From assembly GCF_029227915.1 (NCBI RefSeq), contig NC_079877.1:4402001-4466000 (forward strand): a DNA stretch of 64,000 nt. The letters run 5' to 3'. The translations under genes and the position numbers were made by a program. Positions 44,176 through 56,305 of the stretch are shown piece after piece (position 1 is the first letter of the stretch; each line of letters opens with the position of its first letter). The DNA is from Hydractinia symbiolongicarpus (Eukaryota; Cnidaria; Hydrozoa; Anthoathecata; Hydractiniidae). The notes under the pieces were generated by a model. That model was not told the origin of the DNA, ran no database searches, and saw only the letters and a program-made list of their open reading frames with translations.

Positions 44176-45276
44176 TAAAGGCTTACAGAGCATTTTTGCG
44201 ATAGCACAAGGAGGATCTGTTTCTACTTTTTTTACTTCAAATAATCCTAAAATTTCTGGATATTTTGTAAAAATTATAAGGAAAATTTTAGTCCATGTCA
44301 AACTTAATTCTTATAATGGATTTTCTTTTGTGGAACGCAAGTTCAAAATAGTTCAGCATCCAGTACGAAAATAAACTTTTGTCCATCCAATTGCTTGTTT
44401 AATGCTTTTGATATTTGTGGATTCTTGTGTGTTTTCCTGAAATCTCCTAAATTTTCGTGTGTACCTTCAGTTGATTAATTTGAGGTTAAAAAAAATTTAT
44501 TTCGACCTCGCGAAGATTTGCTTGAATCACAGAGTTACATGGCCTACAAAATGGAAGGTTACAAGAGAATTATTTTTTGTAGGAATTTTTTCACAAATTG
44601 GGTTACAAGAGAATAATTTTTCGTAGGATTTGATAACGTCAATAAAAACAACGTATTTATCGCCATATCGTTTTTCTTCCGCCTTTTAGCTTCTATATCT
44701 GCGCATCGTGCTATGGAAGAGGATCAGTTTAAGATTTAGAGACAAAAAGTGCATATCTAAAGTGCTTGAAATTCGTCCTGAGGGCCCTCTCCGTATAGGT
44801 AGGTTTTTATAAACGAGACAGCTTTTACGGGCGATTGTAACAAATGAACGTTGATTACTATCGCCTAAGAATGTCAGCCTGTGTCGCTGTAGAAGCTTTT
44901 TGTTGCTAATAATAATATTTGTTACTCAGGACAGTTGTCAGTAACAAGGTACAAAATTAAACCAGATCAATTTGATTTTGGATCTTGGAATTTTACCATT
45001 TATAACTATTTTGTAGGTGTTTACCAACGTAGAATTTACCATATTTTCTTTTATGTCGCCAGTAAATGATTTAGAAGTGTAGTGCCATAAAACTTTACCT
45101 GTATATTCAAAGTTTGGGCGTTTGACCCGCTTTTTTGACAAAACACAGTTGTGTCCGCCTGCTTGATACTTTAGCCAGTGGGAATATGTGTCAATTTAAT
45201 TAGCAAATTCTAAAATTTGGCGTTGTTTTAGTAATAAATTATTTACAATTTTGCTTTGAGTACCATGACACAGTGT
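44176..45276. other. Intergenic, nothing recognised
   Basis: AT-rich sequence between the GACGTC element and the tRNA-Lys gene; no coding or repeat structure that I can support. Confidence 0.5.
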
Positions 45277-45349
45277 GCCCGGTTAGCTCAGTCGGTAGAG
45301 CATCAGACTTTTAATCTGAGGGTCGCGGGTTCGAGTCCCTCATCGGGCG
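45277..45349 (+). tRNA. tRNA-Lys (TTT)
   Basis: 73 bases folding to a full cloverleaf: acceptor GCCCGGT/ATCGGGC, A box TTAGCTCAGTCGG, anticodon loop CTTTTAA, B box GGTTCGAGTCC. Identical over its whole length to the copy at 62869-62941. Confidence 0.97.
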
Positions 45350-45706
45350 AAATTATTTGTTTTTTTATTCACAGTAATTAAAGCGAAAACATGCGAAATT
45401 CTTTTATTTTAATTGTGTGTTATTGTTTAGACAGAAATGTTTGATACTATGTTGACATTTATTTTACGAAATGAGAAAAAATTAAAGGGATACCGACATT
45501 TTTATGCAAATGCTGCTAGTTGTAAAACATGCAGTACAAGAACTTGTGAAATAAACACGCTTTAAAAAGCATTTTAAAAGTTCAACAAAGTATTTAATTA
45601 AAAGTACGTTTTTTTTTGTAAAGAAGAACGTACTTTTGCGCGATACTTCCACCAGATCAGAGAGCCTATAAAAATTTTTTGTTGGGGCCTGTCCGGGTTT
45701 ATTGAA

Positions 45707-45778
45707 GGGCCTGTCCGGGAGTCGAACCCGGGACCTCTCGCACCCGAAGCGAGAATCATACCACTAGACCAACAGGCC
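45707..45778 (-). tRNA. tRNA-Pro (CGG)
   Basis: 72 bases on the minus strand: GGCCTGT acceptor pairing ACAGGCC, anticodon stem CTCGC/GCGAG around loop TTCGGGT, B box GGTTCGACTCC. A 13-base copy of its 3' acceptor/T region (GGGCCTGTCCGGG) also occurs just outside at 45685-45697. Confidence 0.96.
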
Positions 45779-46136
45779 TATATGCGAGAGGTAAAATATT
45801 GTTATTTATAAAGTAAACCCTTACAATTTTCCATGCTCAGTTAAGACAAAAATCTACAAAAAAAAACTGGCGCAAACATTGCCCCCCGAGGTGCTGGTGC
45901 TGTTGTTCAAGCATTTTAAGACAGATAAATAGATTTTGTGGTAAAAATGAAACCCCTGACAAAGGCATTATCAATGATATAGGATACTAGTTTATATGTT
46001 TTGTTCCTAACTTTTTGTCTAATTTTATCTTGAATATTCTTTTATAGTATATTCTTTTAAATAAAAAGCTTTTACTTTAAGATGCCCTTTATATTTATTT
46101 GTATACGTAAAAAAATTGACAAAGAATGGTTGGACG

Positions 46137-46208
46137 TAGCAGAGGGTAGTTTCGATCTACCGACCTCTGGGTTATGGGCCCAGCACGCTTCCTCTGCGCC
46201 ACTCTGCT
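46137..46208 (-). tRNA. Initiator tRNA-Met (CAT)
   Basis: 72 bases beginning AGCAGAGTGGCGCAG on the minus strand, with anticodon arm GGGCCCATAACCC and T loop GATCGAAAC, the hallmarks of eukaryotic initiator tRNA. Differs from the array copies by a paired change in the T stem (GGTAGATCGAAACTACC here, GGTGGATCGAAACCACC there). Confidence 0.97.
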
Positions 46209-47949
46209 GTGTACCTTTGAGGATTGTACAGTATATGTTCGACAAAATGACCTTGTTAGTTCCTAAACACCACCGATTTTATTTTGTATGTATTTGTTTT
46301 AAAAGATCTGGGCTTGGTTTGTGTCACGCGATTACACCGTGCTTATTGCAAAGTGTTGTTTCAAACAAGAGGGTTTGTTCTCTTTTTGATCACGCAGTTA
46401 TGTAAGTTCATTAATATCCCTTATATATAACTTTCGTAGGTAAATTTGGTCAACCAAAAGTCATATGTTTAGTAATATGTTAGCTAGCCAGAATTAAAAG
46501 TATCTAGAGCCGAGCAGCTTTATACTAGTTAGCTATCTAAAAAGATATAGAAATGTTAGTGATGTTCACATTATATATATTCATTATATTCTTCACATTA
46601 TGTTATTTGTGGTGTTCACATGCTTCGTAAAATAATTTCCTAAATATTGAAAAGGTGAAAATGACATAGCTTGCTAGTTAATGTTTGGTATTAGGGTCCC
46701 GCTTTATTTTGAGAACAATGGAAATGCTAACTTGTATACACAGGTGAAAAATATACAACACTGTGATGATCGAAAATATCAAGTAAGAAAAAAGCACTGA
46801 CGCTAAAATTGATAAAGTCTGCTTTTAACAGCCTCCGACTAAATGGAGTTAAAACTCTATTTAGTCCAGGGCTATTTTAATAAATATTTTTTTGCTATGC
46901 TGCATGGTTATAATACTTACTTTCATATCTACTATTACGCATCTGTATACCAAATTTTTAGATCCTGTACCTCTTCAATCTTTAGGTATGAGCTATTACT
47001 TTATAATCAGGAAAATATCATAACTTTTGTTAGAATTATTCCTAGCACTGGAAACTCAGAAGACAACTGTGAATAATCGTTTTCCCCCCTCCTCCTGCAG
47101 TCATCATACATTAGAAACAGCCCAGGCCGAATAGGTTTAAACGGAGAAAATAATAGTTGAAAATTATTAGCCAACTTTAAAGGTAAAAACTTTAGACTTT
47201 GTAAATCAATCATAAAATTCTTTATAAAATTTTTGTAAATTGGTCAGTTTTGGGTTTTAATTCATGGGTGTAACAAAAAAATGATCTATATATTATGTAT
47301 TTTTCACACTTGTAAGGAAGTATATATTTACAAATGCAAGAAAGAAGTAAAGAAAAGCAAGTTAACCAAATTTCAAATGCAAATATAGAGCCCAAATTCA
47401 ATTTTCTCTAGAAACTTGATCCACAAAAATATAACCAGCACACCCTCATCTCAGTTTTTTTACGATTTATCATTTTTCGCAAGAGTAAACATTCACCATT
47501 TGTGCTAACAAATATTTCACAAGAATAGACTTTCACAATATAGAAATCAATTTTTTTGTGGAACTTCTTCAGCGAAAGTTTTTACCTTTAAAGTCATCAA
47601 AAATTTATTTTTAATAGCACGTGCTGAAGGCTGGATGGTTGATATGATTTCTTTGAATTCTTGAGCTGGCCATTTTTGGAGTGCAAGGGACTTATTAACA
47701 CAGCATATTTGTGATGTTCGCCTAAGTCTGTCCAGTTGTATTAAACAAGGCTTTTTCCTTGTCTTCTTATACACCAACTTTTTTCACAGGAGGAAGCTTT
47801 AAAATCACTAAAGTTTTCCATTGTTTGAAAATTCCTAACTTGCTCGGTCAAGTGAAACTCACCCAGTTGGGGATAAATCCCGTCCTTTAACTTAAATTAT
47901 ATACCTTGTATATTGTATTGTATTGTACATTATATACATTGTTGTTTTT
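46209..47949. other. Intergenic, nothing recognised
   Basis: AT-rich stretch with no supported gene; open frames here are short and lack splice or homology support. Confidence 0.5.
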
Positions 47950-48289
47950 GTGGCGCCGTAGATTAGTGGTATAGCTCTTGTACTCTGTGCAGGAGACCGG
48001 GGTTCGATTTCTCTTGACGGTGATTCAACATGGGCAGTTGAATGTTACCATAGTCCCGGGTTAACCCAAGCCATGTAAGGGAAATTGGGGAGATGGCACA
48101 CTGTTTGGACCGTTGGATGCTGCCAGGAGTTGTCTAGTAGAGCGCTGGCCCTCCTAATTGTGTCTGCATAGCTCAAAATGAGCATTAAATACTCTAGGAC
48201 TCTCCATCTAAGCCATAGCCCCTGCTGTAAATAATGTGCAGGGTATATCCCTCAATATTTATGAGGCTAGCCATGTAAAATATGCACAT
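47950..48289 (+). mobile_element. tRNA-derived SINE, copy 2
   Basis: Starts GTGGCGCCGTAGATTAGTGG, B box GGGGTTCGATTTC, then the same body as the minus-strand copy at 19169-19506, ending GAGGCTAGCCATGTAAAATA. The two copies differ at scattered bases. Confidence 0.85.
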
Positions 48290-50218
48290 CATCATGCCAG
48301 GCAATAACGATATCTAGTGACAAGTCACATAAGAATGAAGAAATATTAAAGGGAAACTCCAGTGAAAGAAAACATAATTTGAAAATTGTTATTTTGATAA
48401 GATATACATTATTCCCCCAAAAGAATTTAAATAGCTAAAAAACACTTCCTATTCCGAAGAATTTTTTAAGGACTCGCAAATTCATGAAGGCTAGGTAGCC
48501 AACTATGAAACGTCATATCGTGCTCAAAATATGATAGATCCACAACCTTTTTAAATATTTTGTTTACTTCTTTTGCTTTCTTCCTTAATTGATATAATGT
48601 CTGGCAGTTCTATTGAATATAATATGTTTTCATTTATTTCGTGTTTTGGATATTTCACTTAAGAACAGATATAGGAAGCTGAAGGCATTGAGCTTCTTGC
48701 CTTGCATCTGCGGATGGACTTCCCAAGTGTAAATACACAATTTTTTTTTAAGCAACTAACTTAGAATTTTGGTTACATTTCAACTTGCTTATTTTTTGGC
48801 AAATATCTAGATCTAAAGTTTCTTCATGGTTAATTTTCTTCAATTTAATTATCAGTGTTTCTATAGGAAAAGAGAAAATACGAAAGAGTCACTGTTTTGA
48901 AGCCAAGAAACAATGGATTATATAAATTAAAAAAAAACATCAAAAATGTTTCTATCTTTTTCATTGCAATTTTATTGTTTTGCGAATTATAACTCACAAC
49001 TGTGCAGAACTGAAGTTGCGTGGGGGCTATTTTTTAACACAAAAGATTTGGTTCTAGATGCTCCAAGTGCTCCAATTACCATCTCTATTAATATAGAGCA
49101 TACAGTTTTGAATCCCAGGTATGAAAGAAATAGCCCCCACGCTGCTTGATAATTTTTCAAATTTAGTTGAGTTGCTTACAGACAAGTTGCTGATAAAACA
49201 AATGTGTATTAATAATGAACGATTTATATACAAGTTTATATATTTTTTTGCTTTTGTTATGGAAAAATGTTTTTATAACTCTTAATTCATGTTTTTTGTT
49301 TAAAGTTTCTTATTTAGCTTCTCTGTTTTGTTACTTCTTTTCTAACCATTTATCTTGTCAATATGATATCATTATTTCGGGTAGAACCAACATTTAAATG
49401 CTTAAATTCTTGAACTTAGAGAGTACATGTAGCTAATACATTTTTTCACAAAATTTCATTCATGTCTTAATAATGTTTAAATAACGCTAATAAATTTACA
49501 GCCCAAAACATTGTTTTGTTGCCCTAAAGCTAAATAGCTTTTCGTTAACGCCCTATATATAACTATCTTATAACGCGGTATGGTATGGTTTTAAGCCAGG
49601 AGGATGAAATAGAGCGAAAAATATTTTGACGTGTTGTGATAGGTCTTGAGTTTCAATTAAGATGCCGAAGAAATTACCATGTAGACGAGGTTAAAATTTT
49701 AGCCTTGTGTTGCTTATAAAATACATGCTCGTCGCCTATATATTCGTTGGCATTGTTGCTCTATCTGAATCACCGGGTCATTAAATGGCATCTTAACAGC
49801 TGTTAAATCTGTACCCGTGACAAACGAACCGACAAAATAAGTTTAAATCCGATATAAGTTTGAAAAATAATCATTAAGAAAAAAGACAATCTCCAAGCTT
49901 AAATCTACTTAGGCCAAAGGGAGGGTTAAAAGAGTTAAATTAAATTAGTTTGTTAATAACAGAATGGTTGGCTAAGTGCTCCAGAGACTTCTGATAGCTG
50001 ATTTTATTATCCTTTTAAAATGGTAAATTTTTTTTAAAGCAGGCACACCATGCCCATTGTGAAGAGCACTATGTAATATTTTTCAAATCTCTTGGTCTTT
50101 TGATAAACTCTGGTACCTTAGTATGTCAATAAAAGAGTTTGCTTTTTGTAAAGACAGCCTAAATCAAGATTCTTTTTGTTACTGTATTTTTATATCTCGT
50201 GTTCTTTGTTTTTTTCAG
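48290..50218. other. Region upstream of otopetrin
   Basis: Apart from the inverted repeat at 49018-49142 I recognise nothing. It should contain the otopetrin promoter and a non-coding first exon, but the sequence alone does not place them. Confidence 0.45.
49018..49142. repeat. 15-bp perfect inverted repeat bracketing about 95 bases
   Basis: GCGTGGGGGCTATTT at 49018-49032 and AAATAGCCCCCACGC at 49128-49142. Could be a very small MITE; no target duplication identified. Confidence 0.6.
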
Positions 50219-50257
50219 GCACTAACATCTTGATGTGTTTGTAATCAATTATTCGAA

Positions 50258-52054
50258 ATGGCTGATAATTTTGTGACAGGAAATGGTGAAGAAGAAGACT
50301 TGATGGGAAATATTGAAAGTGATACCGGTTCAAAAGAAGCATCAGTCCCCCCACTTGGCATTTCTCGACCTAGCTTTCTAACTCAAGTAAGAACTTGTGC
50401 CACAATCCTTCTGCAATTTATTAATTCTCTAAGTCCAAGCACAGAAAATATAATTGCATTTTTTTGGGCTGCTTTGATATTTTTTATTGGTGTGATATTT
50501 GTTATCGCACAATACACATCCAGCTTATCAAATTTAGTCTTTGTATCTACATATTGGGTGTTGTTTACGTTTATTACCATTGGCATAATTGGAATGTCAG
50601 CAGCCATTGGAAATCGTAATAACTTAAATTTTATTAAAAAAAGTGTGGATGATCACGATGAACATCACGAGGAAACAGTTTCCAAATACCTAATAGGCAA
50701 TGCTTATGTATTTGCCACTGGTAATTTTTTGATTGATTTATTTTCCATTGCAACAGTTTTTCATTGCAGCTTGGGAACTAATATAGACCGTGATAAATAT
50801 GTAAACAAATTCATATTTCATTCTTCAAGAATAATCTTCACGTCGCTGCAGCTGATTTTTTTGCAAATATTCACTGGCGTAAAAATACAAAGAAAGTACC
50901 AACTTGTATTTAAAGTTTTAGTTGTACATCTTATAGCAACTAATTTTAACATATGGTTTACATTTTTGTGCCAAGAAACTGGAATATTATCAGGAGATAC
51001 CGAAGAAGGGACACACTCAGGTGAATATAATATCAGTTGTACATCGACACCTAATGATACAGTGTATGCAACGGCAAGATATATGAGCGAGGTTTTGCAG
51101 CCCTTTATTTTAGAATTTAGTTTATTGGCTGCATCTTTATTATATTCAATATGCCCGCTAAATTTAACAATTTCGCAACAAAGAAGTGATGGCAGGAGAA
51201 AATACAATTATGGAGCTGTCGATGTTGTTCAAAGAGACGATTCTAAAATATACAGATCTGATCCTGGTTTGTTGGTTGGTATTTTTGTTGCCTTGCTTTT
51301 AGTCATATCTTCGTGGAGCCTTGGTGACAAGAAGCATTTTATTTATGATATTCGCTTTAGTTATTACATGCAAATCATTATGCATATCTTAATTATAATG
51401 TGTTCTAGTATAGTTCTCTATGAACTTAAAACGTATCACAATAAAAAGCCACAAACAAGAAAATACAAAATCGATGATTACTTGTTGCTAATAACAGGTC
51501 CGTGCGGCTTCTTACCCTTTTTAATCACTGTTATCTTCTCGGTTTCTGAGGAGATAAGTCACGACAAACTGCGTCGTGTTCTTGAATACACGGGAGAAGA
51601 TATCTTAAAACATACAACTGAAATAAAAGTTTTATTAGGAGTCCTGAGCACCATTAATGTAATGTCAGTTCTTTTGCAAACATATTTCCTGTTAGAAGCA
51701 CACTCTTATGATCGAGCTCGCTTTTCCGCTATGAGTACACGGCGACATTCGTCAGATCTACCAGTGGAGACAGAACAACAAGAAAGGAAAAAGTTAAAAT
51801 CAGCTGCTCGCATAGGACAATGGCTAGTACTGTTACTGTTTGTAAACTTTGCTTTTTGGGTTACTGATTCATTTTTTGAATTAAGAAATGATTTGAAAAG
51901 AACTTACAGCGTTTCTTCGGCTTATTGGTCAAAGAGTACATGGAATCTTTTTGCAAAGTTTTTGTATCCAATTATTATTTTCTTCCGATTTCATTCAGTT
52001 GCTATGATTGCTCATATTTGGTTACATTTTCGTGTAAATAGAAAAAGCGCTTAA
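50258..52054 (+). CDS. OTOP-like: Otopetrin proton channel
   Basis: 598 aa in one uninterrupted exon; a TTTTTTTCAG acceptor at 50218 suggests a non-coding first exon upstream. Otopetrins are 12-helix plasma-membrane proton channels active in acid sensing and otoconia formation. Visible matches are the multiple hydrophobic helices (first about residues 62-84), the middle segment LLLITGPCGFLPFLITVIF, INVMSVLLQTYFLLEAHSYD, and the C-terminal helices WLVLLLFVNFAFWVTDSFFE and FLYPIIIFFRFHSVAMIAHI, where FRFHSV before an acidic or helical end is the usual otopetrin terminus. The N-terminal 40 residues are acidic and cytosolic. A loop at residues 245-270 is polar with Cys and N-glycosylation-type sites. 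AATAAA at 52385 is a plausible polyadenylation signal. Paralogue number cannot be assigned. Confidence 0.93.
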   Translation: MADNFVTGNGEEEDLMGNIESDTGSKEASVPPLGISRPSFLTQVRTCATILLQFINSLSPSTENIIAFFWAALIFFIGVIFVIAQYTSSLSNLVFVSTYWVLFTFITIGIIGMSAAIGNRNNLNFIKKSVDDHDEHHEETVSKYLIGNAYVFATGNFLIDLFSIATVFHCSLGTNIDRDKYVNKFIFHSSRIIFTSLQLIFLQIFTGVKIQRKYQLVFKVLVVHLIATNFNIWFTFLCQETGILSGDTEEGTHSGEYNISCTSTPNDTVYATARYMSEVLQPFILEFSLLAASLLYSICPLNLTISQQRSDGRRKYNYGAVDVVQRDDSKIYRSDPGLLVGIFVALLLVISSWSLGDKKHFIYDIRFSYYMQIIMHILIIMCSSIVLYELKTYHNKKPQTRKYKIDDYLLLITGPCGFLPFLITVIFSVSEEISHDKLRRVLEYTGEDILKHTTEIKVLLGVLSTINVMSVLLQTYFLLEAHSYDRARFSAMSTRRHSSDLPVETEQQERKKLKSAARIGQWLVLLLFVNFAFWVTDSFFELRNDLKRTYSVSSAYWSKSTWNLFAKFLYPIIIFFRFHSVAMIAHIWLHFRVNRKSA

Positions 52055-55000
52055 TTTTATTGTTTAAAAGCTTGATTTCCATTAAAATGCGTTACAATTT
52101 TTGTGCGACTGTTGTAGAGATGAAAGAATTCTATTTTAAAAACAAGTTGTGCAACTGCATCGATGTACAATATGTATTTGCATTAAATTCGATACGGCTT
52201 TTACCAGCTCCAACTTTTTACAACTTCATGATTATTTACCAGTTTTTGTTTTTAATCGAGCTTTTGAAACATGTTCAGTATACTCAAAATATCTCTTTAA
52301 CATATCTCTTTTTTATATATAAACATTTTTATATATTATAAAACATTGATAAATCCACTACGAGTATATAAGAGTATATAAGAAAATAAAAGTCGTGAAA
52401 AAAACTGGAATTGAGAAAAAAATTCCAAACAAAAAAAACACCCTTCCTTCTTAAAGCTTTGGTAACACCCCTCCATCAATTTTTTTCGTTTAAAAATACA
52501 TCGTTATATTGCTCTTATTCAGCTCTACAATATCTTACTACATCTTTTCAAAATAATTATTCGTTCTCAAGTTATAATGCATACTACATAAAAATAGTAC
52601 ATAAATCAACGATAGCTAACACGATAATTATTCAAATTTCGAAATAAAAAAACACAAGAATTTGCAGCCAGACGTGTAACTCTTTCAAAACAAATTGTTT
52701 CGCTAGTTTTTGACGAAATGGAGGGGAGTTATTAACGCAAACACGCAATATATCGACCGAATTTCTTGTTTCGATAAAAAAAGACCTAAACATTTCTTTT
52801 GGTACCTGTGAAAAAGTGTAGTATTGGAATTTTAACCTTGTTAATAATTGATGAGTCGAAACATTTTCGGTATAAAATTAAAGTAAGTTAAAAATTTGTG
52901 TTGATAAATGTGAAACATGGTTTCTAAACGTACAAATAAAAACGATGATAATAGAAAATATTTTTATAATAACAGTATGTAAAGGGAAAAAGTATAACAG
53001 TATAACTTCACAAAAAAAAAATAAAAAAAATAAAGAATAATTTATAGCTTGCTAATAATAGTGTGCATGGTGAATTATATTTCTAATTTTAAAGAAAATT
53101 AAATTTGTCCCTTTTATTCGGTGCAAGGTCAAAGATAATGTTATAAAGAAATATATTTTTCCTGTTTAATCCCACCAAAATAACACTTTTATAATATATT
53201 TTTTCTAAAACTTATTTTAAAATTAAGCATACATGTTACATCCGTGAAAAAAAATTAACTCTGAGGGTCTACCGTATCCTTAAATTATTTTGTGTTCTCT
53301 GTTTTATAAAGTTGTTAGAATGTGTAACTTTAAGTAACGTTGAAAAACTTTTGCCTTCAAGAAATTATAAATCGCCATTAAGGTTTATTTTCTTTAATGT
53401 GTCACAGCTTTTGACAGAAAGTGAATGAATTTGATTCAGTTTATATGTTTTATGTGATCTTTGTTTGAATCCGAAAAAAGTATTTTAAGAACAATTTTAT
53501 GAAAACACGATCCTCAGAAACCATGGGAAAATCCAAGGTTTCCCCGACGTTAAAATTCAACGAAGTTAAAACAAACTGGTTAAAATTAATGTTGCATTTG
53601 TTATTTTGTGTGTCCGTAGCACGACCTTATTTTGTGCATAGACTGAATACGAGTGTTATTAATAGAGAGAGATAAAGATAATGTATAATAACAATAATAG
53701 TGTATACTTCGATAGATATTTTGTATACCCGAATATAAAAAAATTGATATAAGTAAATTATTTTTTGTGACTAATTATGAATGTTGGTAATTTGCACATG
53801 TATTTGAAATTTTTAGACTTTAGTCTAAATTTTTTATATAAATTATAAATTATAAATTTTTATATAAATTTTATTTCCATAAACTAATTGAGTTACGACA
53901 ATATATGTAACAGTAGTAATAACACGAATGTAAAATCATTTGAGAAATGAGTTGCCACTAAATAATCCTTTTGCAGATTTGTAATGTTTTATAATTGATA
54001 TTTTATATGAAGTTATTATTTAAAAAAGCACTTTGCCTTCTTCAAAAAATTATATTCTGAACCTCGTCTCCAGGGCTCGTTAAGTTTTTATATTTTGACG
54101 GAACAGGTAGCTTTGATTTTATCATGGATCACTATCACTACCTGAGCAGAAAAGAAACAAGGCTTGTGTGTCTGTTTGACCCATACAACAATCAGAACTT
54201 TTCAATTGTTTTTCTGCCTAAGTGGATTTTTCCACGGGCCTAATCTACTAGTCTATATAATAATACGCCAGTTCCGTGTGTCTGTAACAGGCAAAGTGGA
54301 TGTGTGTTTTTTTAAAGAAACAGCCGCGGTAACATGCCACTTTTGCTAAAATTTTATTTTTATTTTGTCTTTTGTGTGCTTTTTCAAATTGATTTAAAAT
54401 TTTTGTTTTGAAAAGTCACGGTTAATTTTTTTTATTGTTTTCATAAAAACCTTTGTGTAATGATGTAAACTTTATTACACAAAAGTCACGGGTAATTAAT
54501 TTTTATTATTCCGTAAAGCGCGTGTCTATTGTTTACTGTTATATGAAACATATTGGTTTTATTTATTCCCTCTTAAATGGAATTAACAACAAAGCGTTTT
54601 TGACAAAAAGAGCAATGAATTTCGCTGTTTTTTTATTCGGTATCTATAATGGATTCTTCCACGCGACTAAATACTAGTGTACAATAATCCGCCAAGTTTT
54701 TTCGTCAACATGGTGACGCAAGGGTAAATCTCAAGCCTATCAAGGTTAAGTTTTATTTAGTAATACATATTTTATTTTCTTGAAAAGTATTCTTGAGCAT
54801 TTCGATCAGTAAGGTTGAGTTTCTTCAGCATCTTTCTCGTTGCTGTACCCAAAAAATATAAACATATTTTTGAATGTTGAAAGTTTTAATGCATTTTCTT
54901 TACTCTCACGGAGTAACATTCCATGGTTATTCCATAGAAAACAATTAAAATCGTAATTTTGGTTTGTGTTATGAAATATAAGTTAAAAGAAGTCGTATAA

Positions 55001-55662
55001 GTTCCCATACTTGCTTAATGTATTCCCAAGGAATCATACATTGCGTTGCGGTGTATCGAGTACTGCACTTTGGGGTAAAATAAGACATATTGAAGGTATA
55101 TCAAAAATATATCAAAAATCAAAAGTTTTTGTGTTTAGTTCTTCCTTAAAATGGGTCACACCAAATATGTCTTAATACTTCAAGACGGAAGGTATTGCCG
55201 AGTGAAGAATAGATTGTATAAAATGTATAAAATATGAAATAGATCGTATAAAAAACGTAAAACTTTTAAAGAACGTTATAAAACAAAACCAACATCAAAG
55301 ACTAAGTCAACCTAAGTATTTTGAAAAAAAAACAACACTTATTTTATACATATTTTATACGTTATTTTTGGCAGAAAACATGTATAAAATCGGTTTTTAC
55401 GCTAGCAACTATATAGCAACAGGGCCGGTGGGGCAATTTTAAAGTGGAGGGGCTAAATTATTCAGTATTACAGCAGTCCGACCATGGCTGGGGCCGACGG
55501 GTGAAAATTTTTTTAAACTTTCGGCCCCTTAGATTGGCTTAAACATACTTCAAATTCCGAAATATTGCTATCTGTTGTTACCCGATTAAGTAGATATGCT
55601 TTCGCAGTTTTGATCAGGTTTAGTTTTTCATATTTGTGTAAATTAGGATTTGAGATGGAGTG
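52055..55662. other. Otopetrin 3' UTR and gene-poor stretch
   Basis: After the likely 3' UTR (to about 52410) the sequence is AT-rich with no gene or clear repeat that I can support. Confidence 0.5.
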
Positions 55663-56305
55663 AAGGCTGAAATACACGGTCAGTTTAAAATGATCATTTT
55701 AAAATGATCATTTTAAACTGACCGTATATTTCACAAAAAATGACGAAAAACACCAGTCATTTTAAATGATCATTTTAAAATGATCATTTAAACATGTTTG
55801 AAGTTTATCATTTTAAAATGATGAACTTCTGCATAGAAATTGCTAGACGGAATTGTTTTACTATGACGCCATTGAGTTTTTTGAGTATATTTCAGTTATT
55901 TTTGTCTAAACAGAAGGAGTATAGAAGATAGTAATTTTCAATTTTTTTCGAGTACAAATTTAATATATTACAAGAATAATTTTCAAGATGGGAACTAAAG
56001 CGCAGAAAACGGAATCAACTGAGAATTTTATAAGTGCATGGGGAGAAGAAGAAAGTCTGTGAAACGTAACTTTGACAGTTTATGAGATCTATTTCTTCTG
56101 CGTTTTTTTCTTTTTGAAAGAATGGTAATTATAACAACTGCTGCAGCACATTCCTCTTCAGAGTCCATAGTGTAAAGAACTTTTATTTACAAATTCTATC
56201 ATTTCAAAATTACTCATGTATTCAAGTGTTCCATCATTTTAAAATGAAGGAAAACACCAGTCATTTTAAAATGATCATTTTAAACTGACCGTGTATTTCA
56301 GCCTT
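55663..56305. mobile_element. MITE with long inverted ends made of TCATTTTAAAATGA palindromes
   Basis: Left AAGGCTGAAATACACGGTCA continuing GTTTAAAATGATCATTTT, and the right end its reverse complement (ends ...TGACCGTGTATTTCAGCCTT). The inner repeats AAAATGATCATTTT are themselves palindromic and recur several times. About 640 bases, non-coding; target duplication not clear. Confidence 0.8.

Noticed and set aside
44938-45141. Minus-strand open frame of 67 codons beside tRNA-Lys
   Set aside because: Basic N-terminus looks protein-like, but there is no recognisable family, splice context or polyadenylation signal.
46082-46405. Open frame of 107 codons
   Set aside because: It overlaps the initiator tRNA-Met gene antisense and shows no protein-like features.
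48946-49149. Open frame of 67 codons
   Set aside because: It is formed across a 15-bp inverted repeat with GGGGGC/GCCCCC arms; no splice signals or homology.
50818-51207. Minus-strand open frame within otopetrin (also 50383-50607)
   Set aside because: Shadow frames of the otopetrin coding sequence with no recognisable domain.
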